Shown here piece after piece: positions 29,927 to 38,762 of a stretch of 64,000 nt of DNA. This DNA is from DATFVA01 sp963832355. GTDB lineage: Bacteria > Bacteroidota > Ignavibacteria > Ignavibacteriales > Ignavibacteriaceae. Both the position numbers and the translations under genes were made by a program. Numbering within the stretch: position 1 is the first letter of the stretch; every line of letters begins with the position of its first letter. The stretch spans positions 14,024-78,023 of the forward strand of contig CAWHTX010000002.1 in assembly GCA_963832355.1 (NCBI GenBank). The letters run 5' to 3'. The notes beneath the pieces are model-generated. The model had not been told where the DNA came from. It saw nothing but the letters and a program-made list of their open reading frames with translations, and ran no database searches.

Positions 29927-31026
29927 GCGATCGTCTCCTCAGTTTCTGCATCGAAGAAGTGGAGCTTTTCGCTGTCCAGGATAATCTTACGCCTCGACCC
30001 GGCTGAAGGCACTTCACGCGCGGGGATCCTCGCAACAAACTGCATATTGTCCAGCTGGAAGTAAAGAAAAATTTCATTGCCCATTGGTTCAACTACATCA
30101 AGTGTAACATCAAGGGTCATAGGATCGTTTCGGTCAGATGTTGCCGCATCATATATATCCTCGGGTCTTATTCCCATCCATAATTCCTTATTCACGTATT
30201 TCCGGAGGTTATCTGATTTATTCGCGGGAAGGTTTATTTTCAGGTCGTTACCGGTGCTGTTAAATGACAAAGCACTGCCGTTTTCCAGTTTTCCCTTTAT
30301 AAAATTCATAGAAGGACTGCCTATAAATCCTGCTACAAACCTGTTTGTGGGTTTATTATAAAGGTTTAATGGAGTATCTACCTGGTTAACAATACCGTCT
30401 TTCATAATTACAATTCTTTCGCCCATAGTCATAGCTTCTGTCTGGTCGTGTGTTACATAAATCATTGTAGCGCCCAGACTCTGATGCAGTTTTGATATCT
30501 CGGTACGCATCTGCACCCTTAGTTTTGCATCAAGATTGCTTAGAGGCTCATCAAATAGAAAGACTTTCGGCTTGCGTACTATGGCTCTGCCGACTGCAAC
30601 TCTCTGCCTCTGCCCTCCGGACAGTGCCTTTGGTTTCCTGTCGAGATATTCTTCAAGTCCTAATATTTTAGCCGCATCAGTAACTCTTTCTTTAATCTCT
30701 TTCTTGTCGAATTTCCTGAGCTTAAGACCAAAAGCCATATTCTCATATACACTCATATGAGGATAAAGAGCATAATTCTGAAATACCATTGCTATATCCC
30801 TGTCTTTAGGCGATACATCATTTACCTTTTTACCGTCTATGAACAGTTCCCCTTCAGTTATTTCCTCAAGACCGGCAATCATCCGCAGAGTAGTAGACTT
30901 ACCGCAGCCGGAGGGACCGACAAGAACAACAAATTCTTTATCTTTTACTTCAATGTTTATGTCCTTTGCAGCAAGCTGCCCGCCCTCATAAACTTTTGTG
31001 ACGTTTTTTAATACTACTTCAGCCAT
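29923..31026 (-). CDS. Sugar/glycerol-phosphate ABC transporter ATP-binding protein (MalK/UgpC type)
   Basis: 367 residues. Walker A GPSGCGKST, signature LSGGQRQRVAVGRA, Walker B VFLFDEPLSNLDAK and the switch histidine in THDQTEAMTMG show an active ATPase. The C-terminal 130 residues form the OB/TOBE regulatory fold of the MalK/UgpC subfamily (GIRPEDI motif). No permease or binding protein lies nearby, so it probably energises one or more carbohydrate permeases encoded elsewhere. The start overlaps the end of aroA by 8 bases. Confidence 0.92.
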   Translation of the reverse strand: MAEVVLKNVTKVYEGGQLAAKDINIEVKDKEFVVLVGPSGCGKSTTLRMIAGLEEITEGELFIDGKKVNDVSPKDRDIAMVFQNYALYPHMSVYENMAFGLKLRKFDKKEIKERVTDAAKILGLEEYLDRKPKALSGGQRQRVAVGRAIVRKPKVFLFDEPLSNLDAKLRVQMRTEISKLHQSLGATMIYVTHDQTEAMTMGERIVIMKDGIVNQVDTPLNLYNKPTNRFVAGFIGSPSMNFIKGKLENGSALSFNSTGNDLKINLPANKSDNLRKYVNKELWMGIRPEDIYDAATSDRNDPMTLDVTLDVVEPMGNEIFLYFQLDNMQFVARIPAREVPSAGSRRKIILDSEKLHFFDAETEETIA

Positions 31027-32309
31027 TGCTTACCTGGTTTAATTGTTGAAGAAATCCGGGGTTTGATATTTTGACACAATCAAAATTATTGACTTTCCCG
31101 CCGTCTTTCAATATGGAAGATAAAATTCCAAAAGCCATAGCAATCCTGTGATCATCATAGCTGGCGAATGAAGGGTTATGCTTCGTAATATGACCTGAGA
31201 TTGAAAAACCATCCTCGTACTCTTCTATATCGAGACCTGTTAGTCTCAGATTCTCACAGACAGCTTTTATTCTGTCGCTTTCTTTAAACCTGAGTTCCTT
31301 TGCATTCTCTATTTTAAATTCGCCATCAGCAAAAATACCGGCAACAGCAAGGACGGGAATTTCATCAATAAAGTTTACTATAGGGTAATCCTCAAGATCT
31401 ATATTCTTTAAGCTGCTGCTTTTCACAAGTACATCACCATATATTTCACCCGCATTCTCTTTCTGGTTAACCATCCGGATATCAGCTCCCATTTTCTATT
31501 AATATTTCAAGAATTCCGGTTCGGGAAGTATTAAGTGAAACGTCTTTTACCAACAATTCCGATCTTTCAGACAACAAAGTCAGTATTATAAAATATACCG
31601 CAGACGAGATATCACCAGGAACAAAAAACTCTTTGGGTTCGGGGTAATTCTCCTTTGATACATACGAATAATATTTCCCATCCTTCACTTCAGTTTTAAG
31701 ATCGAGCATTCTTTCAGTATGATTTCTTGAAGGCCACTGTTCAATTACAGTAGTTGTATCTTCAATGTGGAGTCCCGCCAGTAATACAGCACTCTTAACA
31801 TGAGCACTCGCAACAGGAAGTTCGTAGGTTATCGGATTAAGTCGATCCGATGGCAATATATTCAGCGGAAGAGTAGAATCCGGTGTGGCAGAAACCTTAG
31901 CTCCCATTGAAGTTAAAGGTACTATAATTCTTTTCATCGGTCTTGAAGATAGTGATCTGTCGCCTATTAATTTCGTTTCGAAATTCTGTGCGGCCAATAT
32001 CCCGGTGATCAACCTGGCAAGAGTGCCCGAGTTGCCGGCATCAAGGGGGTCAGAGGATTTTGTAAAACCTTTATATCCTTTGCCGTCAATTAAAAAAGTA
32101 CCACCTTTTTCCTCAATGGATACACCGAGCTGCTTAAAACACTTAATACAGGAAACGACATCCTCGCCCCGGGAAAGATTTTTAATTTTAGAGGTACCTT
32201 CAGCAAGACTGGAAAGCATGACTGCCCTGTGAGAGATTGATTTATCTCCCGGCAGTATTAGTTCACCCTTAACCTGTGAAATCCTGTTGAAGACATGTGT
32301 GTTTTTCAT
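31019..32309 (-). CDS. aroA: 3-phosphoshikimate 1-carboxyvinyltransferase (EPSP synthase), frameshifted
   Basis: Joins shikimate-3-phosphate and phosphoenolpyruvate in aromatic amino acid synthesis. The first piece (31482-32309) has LPGDKSISHRAVMLSSLA, LDAGNSGTLARLI and SSRPMKR-type sites; the second (31019-31492) has the DEIPVLAV and ELRFKESDRI segments. Removing one A from the run of four at 31492-31495 joins them into about 429 residues, full family length, reading LIEMGADI across the join. The gene is usually essential in a prototroph and both halves look intact, so a base-call insertion is the likeliest cause. It follows trmH with a 4-base overlap. Confidence 0.9.
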
Positions 32310-32893
32310 TTTTTAAGCCAGTCCTCTGCTTTTTCAAGTAATTCCTCATTTAATTCCCCGGTATTATACATTCCTTTTTCAAGTCTTTGCCGCAGAGCTT
32401 CATATAGAATTACAGCCGAGGCCACCGAGACATTCAGACTCTGAACCATTCCGAACATAGGTATCATAAATGTTGCATCGGCTGCTTCAGCAGCTTCCTC
32501 AGATACTCCCCTGTGTTCATTGCCCAGAACAACAGCAGACTTTTCTGTCAGGTCCAGGTCGAACAGACTCCGGGAATTCTCATTAAGAGCCGAAGCATAG
32601 ATCTTAAAGCCGCCTGCGCGTAATTGAGAATAGCATTCATCTATGGTTTTATACTTTTCTTTCTCAACCCATTTGAAAGCAGAAGCCGAAGATTTTTTCC
32701 CGATCTTTGGAAACTGATCGACATTATAAACGAGTGAAACCTTTGGTACTCCCACGGCATCGCAGGTTCTGAATATAGCGCTAACGTTATGAGGATCGTG
32801 AATGTTTTCGATAACAACTCTTAACGAATCCTGACGTGCGCCAAGGACCCTGTTAATTTTTGCCGTTCTCTTCTCAGTTCTGATACTTTTCAC
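32306..32893 (-). CDS. trmH: tRNA/rRNA 2'-O-methyltransferase, SpoU/TrmH family
   Basis: 195 residues. SpoU-fold (trefoil-knot) methyltransferase: N-terminal RQDSLRVVIENIHDPHNVSAIFRTC split here to its parts VVIENIHDPHNVSAIFRTCD, then VVLGNEHRGVS and the knot segment MIPMFGMVQSLNVSVASA. The first 50 residues and length match TrmH, which methylates G18 of tRNA, though other SpoU targets are possible. The start is GTG at 32893, sharing one base with the stop of the HicB-like gene (TAGTG). Confidence 0.88.
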   Translation of the reverse strand: MKSIRTEKRTAKINRVLGARQDSLRVVIENIHDPHNVSAIFRTCDAVGVPKVSLVYNVDQFPKIGKKSSASAFKWVEKEKYKTIDECYSQLRAGGFKIYASALNENSRSLFDLDLTEKSAVVLGNEHRGVSEEAAEAADATFMIPMFGMVQSLNVSVASAVILYEALRQRLEKGMYNTGELNEELLEKAEDWLKK

Positions 32894-33123
32894 TAACTGC
32901 TTTTATTAAATACTAATTTGTAGACAATTTTATTTTTACCTGTACGTGCTCTGTCTATTTTAAATTTTTCTTTTGAGCTTATTTTGAGGTAATACGCCGC
33001 AAGATCGGTTATTTTATCCATAACGGTATCCTCATCATGAGCCCACGACTCACATCCTCTTATTCCGGGTATCTCAGCCGTATACCCGTCATCGGTTTTC
33101 CTCACAATTATATCCAGTATCAT
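32893..33123 (-). CDS. HicB-like small protein without HicA partner
   Basis: 76 residues. The segment DGYTAEIPGIRGCESWAHDEDTVMDKI resembles the HicB/UPF0150 fold (here noted as YTAEIPGIRGC and the following acidic helix). HicB proteins usually neutralise a HicA toxin, but there is no HicA gene on either side and no DNA-binding domain, so it is probably a stand-alone HicB-fold protein. It is translationally coupled to trmH. Function unknown. Confidence 0.6.
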   Translation of the reverse strand: MILDIIVRKTDDGYTAEIPGIRGCESWAHDEDTVMDKITDLAAYYLKISSKEKFKIDRARTGKNKIVYKLVFNKSS

Positions 33124-33200
33124 AATTATATCTTCTCCGTATTGTCCTTCAGCCCATCTCCTTTTTGAGATCTCTGCGGACGATACCTATGGTCCTTTAA

Positions 33201-34052
33201 CTACGATTCGCCGAGAACGATTTTTACGCTCGCGCTTGCACCGATCCGGTCTGCTCCGCTGGCAACCATTGCTTCCGCATCCTCGCGTGACCGTATTCCT
33301 CCGGAAGCTTTAACGCCAACTCCCGCACCGACAACATATTTCATAAGCGCAACATCACCAACCGTTGCTCCTCCTTTTGAAAATCCCGTAGATGTCTTAA
33401 CAAAATCGGCGCCTGCCTTCTTTACCAGCACACAGGCTTTTATTTTCTCTTCATCGGTCAGTAACACAGTTTCGAGAATTACTTTTGAAATGACATGGCG
33501 TTTTCTGGCAGTCTGCGCTACCTGGTATATATCATTATATACATAATCATAATCACCTGCTTTCAATCTTCCGATATTTATAACCATATCTACTTCAGCG
33601 GCTCCGTTCTCAATAGCCTGTTCCGCTTCAAACTTCTTAACCTCGGTTGTAGTAGCCCCGAGAGGAAATCCGATTACGGTACATACCTTTACGTCACTGC
33701 CTTTAAGCTGTTCACTGCACAATGGAACGAATGACGGATTAACACACACAGAGGCAAAATTATATTTCCTTGCTTCACCGCATAGTTTGGTTATATCTTC
33801 GGTAGTAGCTTCAGGCTTCAGCACTGTATGGTCAATCATTCCCGCAATTTTCTTATCCTGAAGTACCTGCCCTACACCTATCCCTGCAGAGATCCTTTCG
33901 GCACCGACATTAACTATATTATTTACAGCTTTCGGCTGGGTAACCACATTAGTTTCCCATCCCTTGCAGGATTCTGTTTTGCAGTAAAAGTCGCGCAGCG
34001 TTTTTTCAAGAAATTCCTGTGAAACTTCCTCTGTTGAAATATCATATTTCAT
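33201..34052 (-). CDS. deoC: Deoxyribose-phosphate aldolase
   Basis: About 283 residues; cleaves 2-deoxyribose-5-phosphate to acetaldehyde and glyceraldehyde-3-phosphate in deoxynucleoside breakdown. Schiff-base lysine lies in DFVKTSTGF, with DHTVLKPEAT and ASGGIRSREDAEAM as other family motifs. I choose ATG 34052, one base after the folD stop (TGATATG) with GGTGG upstream; the frame stays open to 34106. It has about 60 residues of N-terminal extension over the shortest bacterial enzymes. Last gene of the ymdB-like, methyltransferase, folD, deoC run. Confidence 0.92.
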   Translation of the reverse strand: MKYDISTEEVSQEFLEKTLRDFYCKTESCKGWETNVVTQPKAVNNIVNVGAERISAGIGVGQVLQDKKIAGMIDHTVLKPEATTEDITKLCGEARKYNFASVCVNPSFVPLCSEQLKGSDVKVCTVIGFPLGATTTEVKKFEAEQAIENGAAEVDMVINIGRLKAGDYDYVYNDIYQVAQTARKRHVISKVILETVLLTDEEKIKACVLVKKAGADFVKTSTGFSKGGATVGDVALMKYVVGAGVGVKASGGIRSREDAEAMVASGADRIGASASVKIVLGES

Positions 34053-34053
34053 A

Positions 34054-34932
34054 TCATCCACCGTATTTTTGATAAGCTTTGAATGTATTCTGAAGCAGCA
34101 TGGCACGTGTCATAGGACCCACGCCGCCGGGGACAGGCGTAATATATGAACTTTTTTTTGAAACATTTTCAAAATCTACATCACCCGTCAGTCTGTATCC
34201 TTTTGATTTTGAAGGGTCATCTACCCGGTTAATTCCGACATCGATAACAACAACTCCATCCTTCACCATATCAGCCTTCACAAAATCAGCTCTCCCTATA
34301 GCGGCAATCAGGATGTCGGCCTGTTTCGTATAATCCTGAAGATTCTTTGCAGCTGAATGGCATATAGTAACAACCGAATTGGCATGGTCTTTTTTCTGGA
34401 GCATTATATTGGCTATGGGTTTGCCCACGATATTGCTTCTGCCAAGTACAACAACGTGCTTTCCTTTTGTTTCGATATTATATCGAATCAGCAGTTCCTG
34501 TATACCCGCAGGTGTGCAGGAAGCAAATGTATCTTTCCCGATAACAAGGTTACCAAGGCTTGTGGGACTAAAGCCATCGACATCCTTTTTAGGTGAGATC
34601 GCCTCAATTATCTTATTCTCATCTATATGTTTAGGGAGAGGAAGCTGAACAAGAATCCCGTGAAAATCAGGATCGTCGTTATATTTCTTAACAAGTGCCA
34701 GCAGATCGTTTTCAGATATATCCGCAGAATGAAATTCGGCTTTGGTTCTCATCCCGATTTCTTCACAATCCTTAATTTTGCTTCTGACATATACCTGTGA
34801 GGCAGGATCTTCACCAACGAGGATAGTGACAAGTCCCGGTTCATTTTTCCCTTCAGCTTTGAGTTTGTCAATCTTCTGTTTCAGTTCTTCTCTTATATCT
34901 GCAGCTGTCTTTTTTCCGTCAATTATAGTCAT
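34054..34932 (-). CDS. folD: Methylene-tetrahydrofolate dehydrogenase/cyclohydrolase
   Basis: 292 residues, NADP-dependent interconversion of methylene-, methenyl- and formyl-tetrahydrofolate. Family motifs: YVRSKIKDCEEIGM (catalytic Lys and Tyr), VQLPLPKHI, GRSNIVGKP and PVPGGVGPMTRAML. Length is standard. It sits 18 bases after the DNA methyltransferase gene and 1 base before deoC. Confidence 0.95.
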   Translation of the reverse strand: MTIIDGKKTAADIREELKQKIDKLKAEGKNEPGLVTILVGEDPASQVYVRSKIKDCEEIGMRTKAEFHSADISENDLLALVKKYNDDPDFHGILVQLPLPKHIDENKIIEAISPKKDVDGFSPTSLGNLVIGKDTFASCTPAGIQELLIRYNIETKGKHVVVLGRSNIVGKPIANIMLQKKDHANSVVTICHSAAKNLQDYTKQADILIAAIGRADFVKADMVKDGVVVIDVGINRVDDPSKSKGYRLTGDVDFENVSKKSSYITPVPGGVGPMTRAMLLQNTFKAYQKYGG

Positions 34933-34950
34933 TGCGCTTTTTTTCTTTCC

Positions 34951-35961
34951 TCATTTAATTTCATTTAATTGATTCAGCTTTGAAAAATCATAATTATAAT
35001 TCCGGGTTAAATATCTTTTTATCTTTTTGTCGGCAAGTATCTCTTCCGCAAAGGGATTTGAATTCTGCCACCCGGTCAGTTTATTCTGCCTGTAATTTTC
35101 GAGTCTTCTCAGTGTTATTTCACAAAAGACGGGATCAATATCAATAGTATAACAGGTCCGCTCACCAATTTCTGCTGCCAGCAGAGTTGTGCCCGAATGT
35201 GAAAAGAAATCTATTACCAGGTCTTTAGGTCTGCTGCCCGAATTAATTATCCTTTGTATCGCCTTCAAAGGTTTCTGAGCGTAGCAGCCATTGATATTTT
35301 CATTCATACGGTAAAAGATCTGCTGAACATCCACCCAGACATTGCCGGCCCGGATAAATTCAGATTTACTCCTTTCAAAATTCTGCGTGGTTTTACCGTT
35401 AACTTTCTTGTAATAACCGTTCATTATTTTAGGGATATCTGTGTATTCGGCTTCAGTATTATAAAGCGGCTTTCCCTTTGTGTAATACAGAAGTTCCTGG
35501 CGCACCGCCATCCAGTTTTTCTGGGTACCGTATCCTCTCTGGTTTCTCATCGTTATAAAACTTCTGGATGAAAATCCGGAATCACGCATCATAATTATGA
35601 AATCAGCAAGAGGCTGAAAATGTTTATTCTGGTCTGCGCCGAGCCACACGTAAAGTGAAGCATCTCCGGCAAGAAAATCGTAGGTATTTTTAATCCACAA
35701 TCTGCTCCATTCAATGAACTCCTCAACATCCGTTTCTTTGAATGCAACAAAATTATAAGGGGGATCGTGAACTGCAAGTACTGCTTTTTTTTTGCCTTTA
35801 AGAGATTTCACTGACTGTGCATCTGCGCTGTCGAGACAGGCTATTTTATGTCCAGATATGCTGTCTTCGTAGATATCACCATACTTAAATCGTGAATAAG
35901 GCAGCAGTAACTTATGGAGTTTTTCATCGAGATCGATCCTTGGAAGCGGAAAATTTATCAT
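34951..35961 (-). CDS. Orphan site-specific DNA methyltransferase (beta class order)
   Basis: 336 residues. Catalytic motif IV DPPYNF is near residue 87 and the AdoMet motif, in a FxGxG-like variant (DFFSHSGTTLLAAE), near residue 243. Motif IV before motif I is the beta-class order of N6-adenine or N4-cytosine enzymes. A DPPY rather than SPPY suggests adenine. No restriction endonuclease gene is in the neighbourhood. It is embedded in a metabolic operon, 6 bases after the YmdB-like gene and 18 before folD, so it looks like a resident regulatory or maintenance methylase rather than a mobile restriction system. Target sequence unknown. Confidence 0.85.
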   Translation of the reverse strand: MINFPLPRIDLDEKLHKLLLPYSRFKYGDIYEDSISGHKIACLDSADAQSVKSLKGKKKAVLAVHDPPYNFVAFKETDVEEFIEWSRLWIKNTYDFLAGDASLYVWLGADQNKHFQPLADFIIMMRDSGFSSRSFITMRNQRGYGTQKNWMAVRQELLYYTKGKPLYNTEAEYTDIPKIMNGYYKKVNGKTTQNFERSKSEFIRAGNVWVDVQQIFYRMNENINGCYAQKPLKAIQRIINSGSRPKDLVIDFFSHSGTTLLAAEIGERTCYTIDIDPVFCEITLRRLENYRQNKLTGWQNSNPFAEEILADKKIKRYLTRNYNYDFSKLNQLNEIK

Positions 35962-35967
35962 ACAATC

Positions 35968-36780
35968 TTATTCTGCTTTTTTAACAAACTCCGGGAAAAG
36001 TATCTTTTCAATCTCAACGGTTTTCCCTGTTTCTGTATCGATCTTAAACAGCATACCGCATATATGCACATCGTTCTGGGCAGTTTCGTATTTCTGAGGT
36101 GTCTGATAAAGGAACCTGTTTATTGCCGCAACGGTTTTCATACCTATAACGGAGTCATAAGGACCCGTCATTCCAACATCGGTAATGTACCCGGTACCCA
36201 TAGGGAAGATCCTTTCATCATTTGTCTGGATGTGGGTATGGGTTCCGACCATCACACTGACTTTTCCGTCCAGGTAATTAACAAGGGCAAGTTTTTCAGC
36301 AGTAGCCTCTGCGTGAAAATCAATAAAAATTATGTTTGTTTCTTCTCTGAGTTTTGGAATTATCCAGTCACAAGTGCGGAAAGGATCATCTATGGTTGCC
36401 ATAAAAGTTCTGCCCTGAAGGTTCATTACAGCCACTTTACCTTTCTTTGTTTCGGCAAAATAGTAACCGTTTCCGTAAGTTCCACGGGGATAATTCAGAG
36501 GTCGTAATGCGCGGGGTTCATTTTTGAGGTAATCCTGCGACTGATGTTTGTCCCATGTATGATTACCTCCGGTAATTACATGCACCCCGAGATTAAAAAG
36601 AACCTCTCCCTCTTTAGTAGTACATCCTTTACCGTCTGAAGCATTTTCACCATTTGCTATAACAAGATCGGGTTTATATTTCTGGATAAGTCCCGGCAGC
36701 CATGTCTGCACCATTTCCATACCGGGTTTTCCAACAATATCCCCGATAAACAGAATATTAAGTTGATTCATAATCACCAT
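35968..36780 (-). CDS. YmdB-like metallophosphoesterase (TIGR00282 family)
   Basis: 270 residues. Binuclear metal sites are visible: LFIGDIVGKPG, ANGENASDGKG, TGGNHTWD, IDFHAEAT and GTHTHIQT. The family acts as 2',3'-cyclic nucleotide phosphodiesterase in Bacillus and influences development and mRNA. A start at ATG 36780 or three codons later (36771) is possible; GGTGA lies close to the second. First gene of the operon. Confidence 0.9.
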   Translation of the reverse strand: MVIMNQLNILFIGDIVGKPGMEMVQTWLPGLIQKYKPDLVIANGENASDGKGCTTKEGEVLFNLGVHVITGGNHTWDKHQSQDYLKNEPRALRPLNYPRGTYGNGYYFAETKKGKVAVMNLQGRTFMATIDDPFRTCDWIIPKLREETNIIFIDFHAEATAEKLALVNYLDGKVSVMVGTHTHIQTNDERIFPMGTGYITDVGMTGPYDSVIGMKTVAAINRFLYQTPQKYETAQNDVHICGMLFKIDTETGKTVEIEKILFPEFVKKAE

Positions 36781-36978
36781 AAAGTAATTTATAAATATAT
36801 TGAAAACGTGACAGAATTAAAAAAATGATGCGGGTATACCCCGGCAGGAAAGACCGGATTCAGCTGTGCTTAATGGAGCAGTATTGTAATCAGATACACG
36901 TTGAAACTAATTCTTTATAGCTGCACTCTCTACCGCCCCCGATAAATGAATTAACATTCAGACCTGCTGAGAAAGTAA

Positions 36979-38761
36979 TTGGTTGAAACAATTTTCTCAG
37001 AAAATATTATCTTTGGGAAACCGATTGGAAAAATGCAAAAAGACTCTCTTGAAATACCCCTCGAACAGGCCTCTTTCTCTATAATTGATGTTGAGACGAC
37101 AGGATTATCTGCCCGGCATAATCATATAATTGAGATTGGTATTGTAAAGGTTTCAGATCTTAAGATCAGGGAAACTTACCATTCGATGATAAATCCCGGA
37201 AGGCCGATCCCCTACTATATTTCTCAATTCACGGGGATAAATGATGATGATGTTTACGATGCACCCTTCTTCGAAGATGCTGCCGATGAGATACTGGATT
37301 TCATATCTGAAGATATCATCGGGGGACACAATTTCTCTTTCGATAAAAGCTTCCTTAAAAGGGAATTCCTCTATTCCGGCAAGGGAATGCTCTATAACAG
37401 GGATATCTGCACGCTTAAACTGGCGAGAAGAATGTACCCTGATCTTCGAAGCAAATCATTATCAAATATGTGCAGACATTTTAAGCTTCATAACGAAAAT
37501 TCTCATCGTGCATTATCAGACGCTAAAGTGACGGCGCAATTATTGATCCGGATGATTGAAGAACTGAGAGACAAACAAAATATTAATACAGTTGATGAAC
37601 TTCTCAGCTATCATAAAAAACCCGCCGTAAAGGAGAAAGTTAAAAGCATAAAGGAACCGCTGAGAGAATATGCAGCAGGACTTCCGCAGGCACCCGGCAT
37701 ATATTATTTCCTTAACTCAAAGGGAAAAATAATTTATATCGGGAAAGCAAAATCTCTGCGTGACAGGATAAAATCATATTTTTCCCCAACCGCTCCCCGC
37801 AAAGCTAAAAAGATTGTGCAGCAGGCTTCACGTATCAAAATAGAGATAACGAATACGGAACTTACTGCCCTGCTGATGGAGGCTGAGTCAATAAAGCTTG
37901 TTAATCCCCGCCACAATACCCAGCTTAAGGAGTACGGGAATAAATACTTCCTGAGGATAGATGAGGCTGATCATTTCCCGGGCATCGAGATATGCAATTA
38001 TTTCGATTTTGACGGAAGAGATTACTTCGGACTCTTCATCACTAAAAAGAAAGCAAATGCCCTGCTTGAAATGCTCCATAAAACATTTGCTTTAAGAGAA
38101 TGCAATGATCTGGAATTTAGTAAAGAAAAAGTCTGTTTCCTTGCCGATATTGAAAGATGTCTTGCCCCCTGTATAAAAAAATCCAGAGAAGAGTATGATG
38201 AGGAGCTGCAAAAAGTTTATGAATTCCTCTACGGGAGGAATCAGTTTGCGCTTGAACCGACTTCTTAACAAGATGAAGGAGTACTCCGACAAACAGAAAT
38301 ATGAAAAAGCTGCCGAGGTTAAGGAAGTAATAGATATGATCCTTAACCAGACATACAAATCATCGGTACTGGCTGAGCCTGTGAACAAGGCTAATGTACT
38401 TTTTGAAGTCAGAGGCAGTTTTGAAAACGATTATATGCTGCTTCTTGCCGGGAAGATATTTATAAAGAAATACACGGTGAATGGTGAAGATCATTTCGAA
38501 GAAGCACTGGAGGATTATTTCAGCGGGGCTATAAATTTGTCTGTCCTGCCCGGTGAAGAAGATCTTGAAAAAATGAAAATCACTCTGAACTGGCTTATTA
38601 AGAACAGGGACCTGGTACGCGTTTTTTATCTAAAAGAATACAGCAGTAAGGAAGAGCTCTACACAAAAATATCATCAGCCAATTTCAAATCCGCCCCCTC
38701 CCCCGAAATTTACTACGACATAAAAGAATTTATGACCCACGAAACCAGGGAAAGTATCTGA
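36979..38761 (+). CDS. DnaQ-type exonuclease fused to UvrC-like GIY-YIG nuclease, frameshifted
   Basis: After repair, about 593 residues. Residues about 30-195 are a DEDDh 3'-5' exonuclease: IIDVETTGL, GGHNFSFDKSFL and HRALSDAK hold the catalytic residues. Residues about 235-310 are a GIY-YIG nuclease (APGIYYFLNSKGKIIYIGKA). Then comes a UvrC-like region with four cysteines around CLAPC and a UVR-type helix (KQKYEKAAEVKEVI). The frame breaks near 38249-38254; removing one G restores QFALNRLLNKMKEY. The first start is TTG 36979; ATG 37033 is an alternative just before the exonuclease domain. The fusion is a known architecture, thought to act in DNA repair alongside or instead of UvrC/Cho. Confidence 0.87.
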
Positions 38762-38762
38762 C

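Noticed and set aside
32893..33123. HicAB toxin-antitoxin pair
   Set aside because: Only a HicB-like frame exists; both neighbours are metabolic or RNA-modifying genes and no HicA-sized frame was found.
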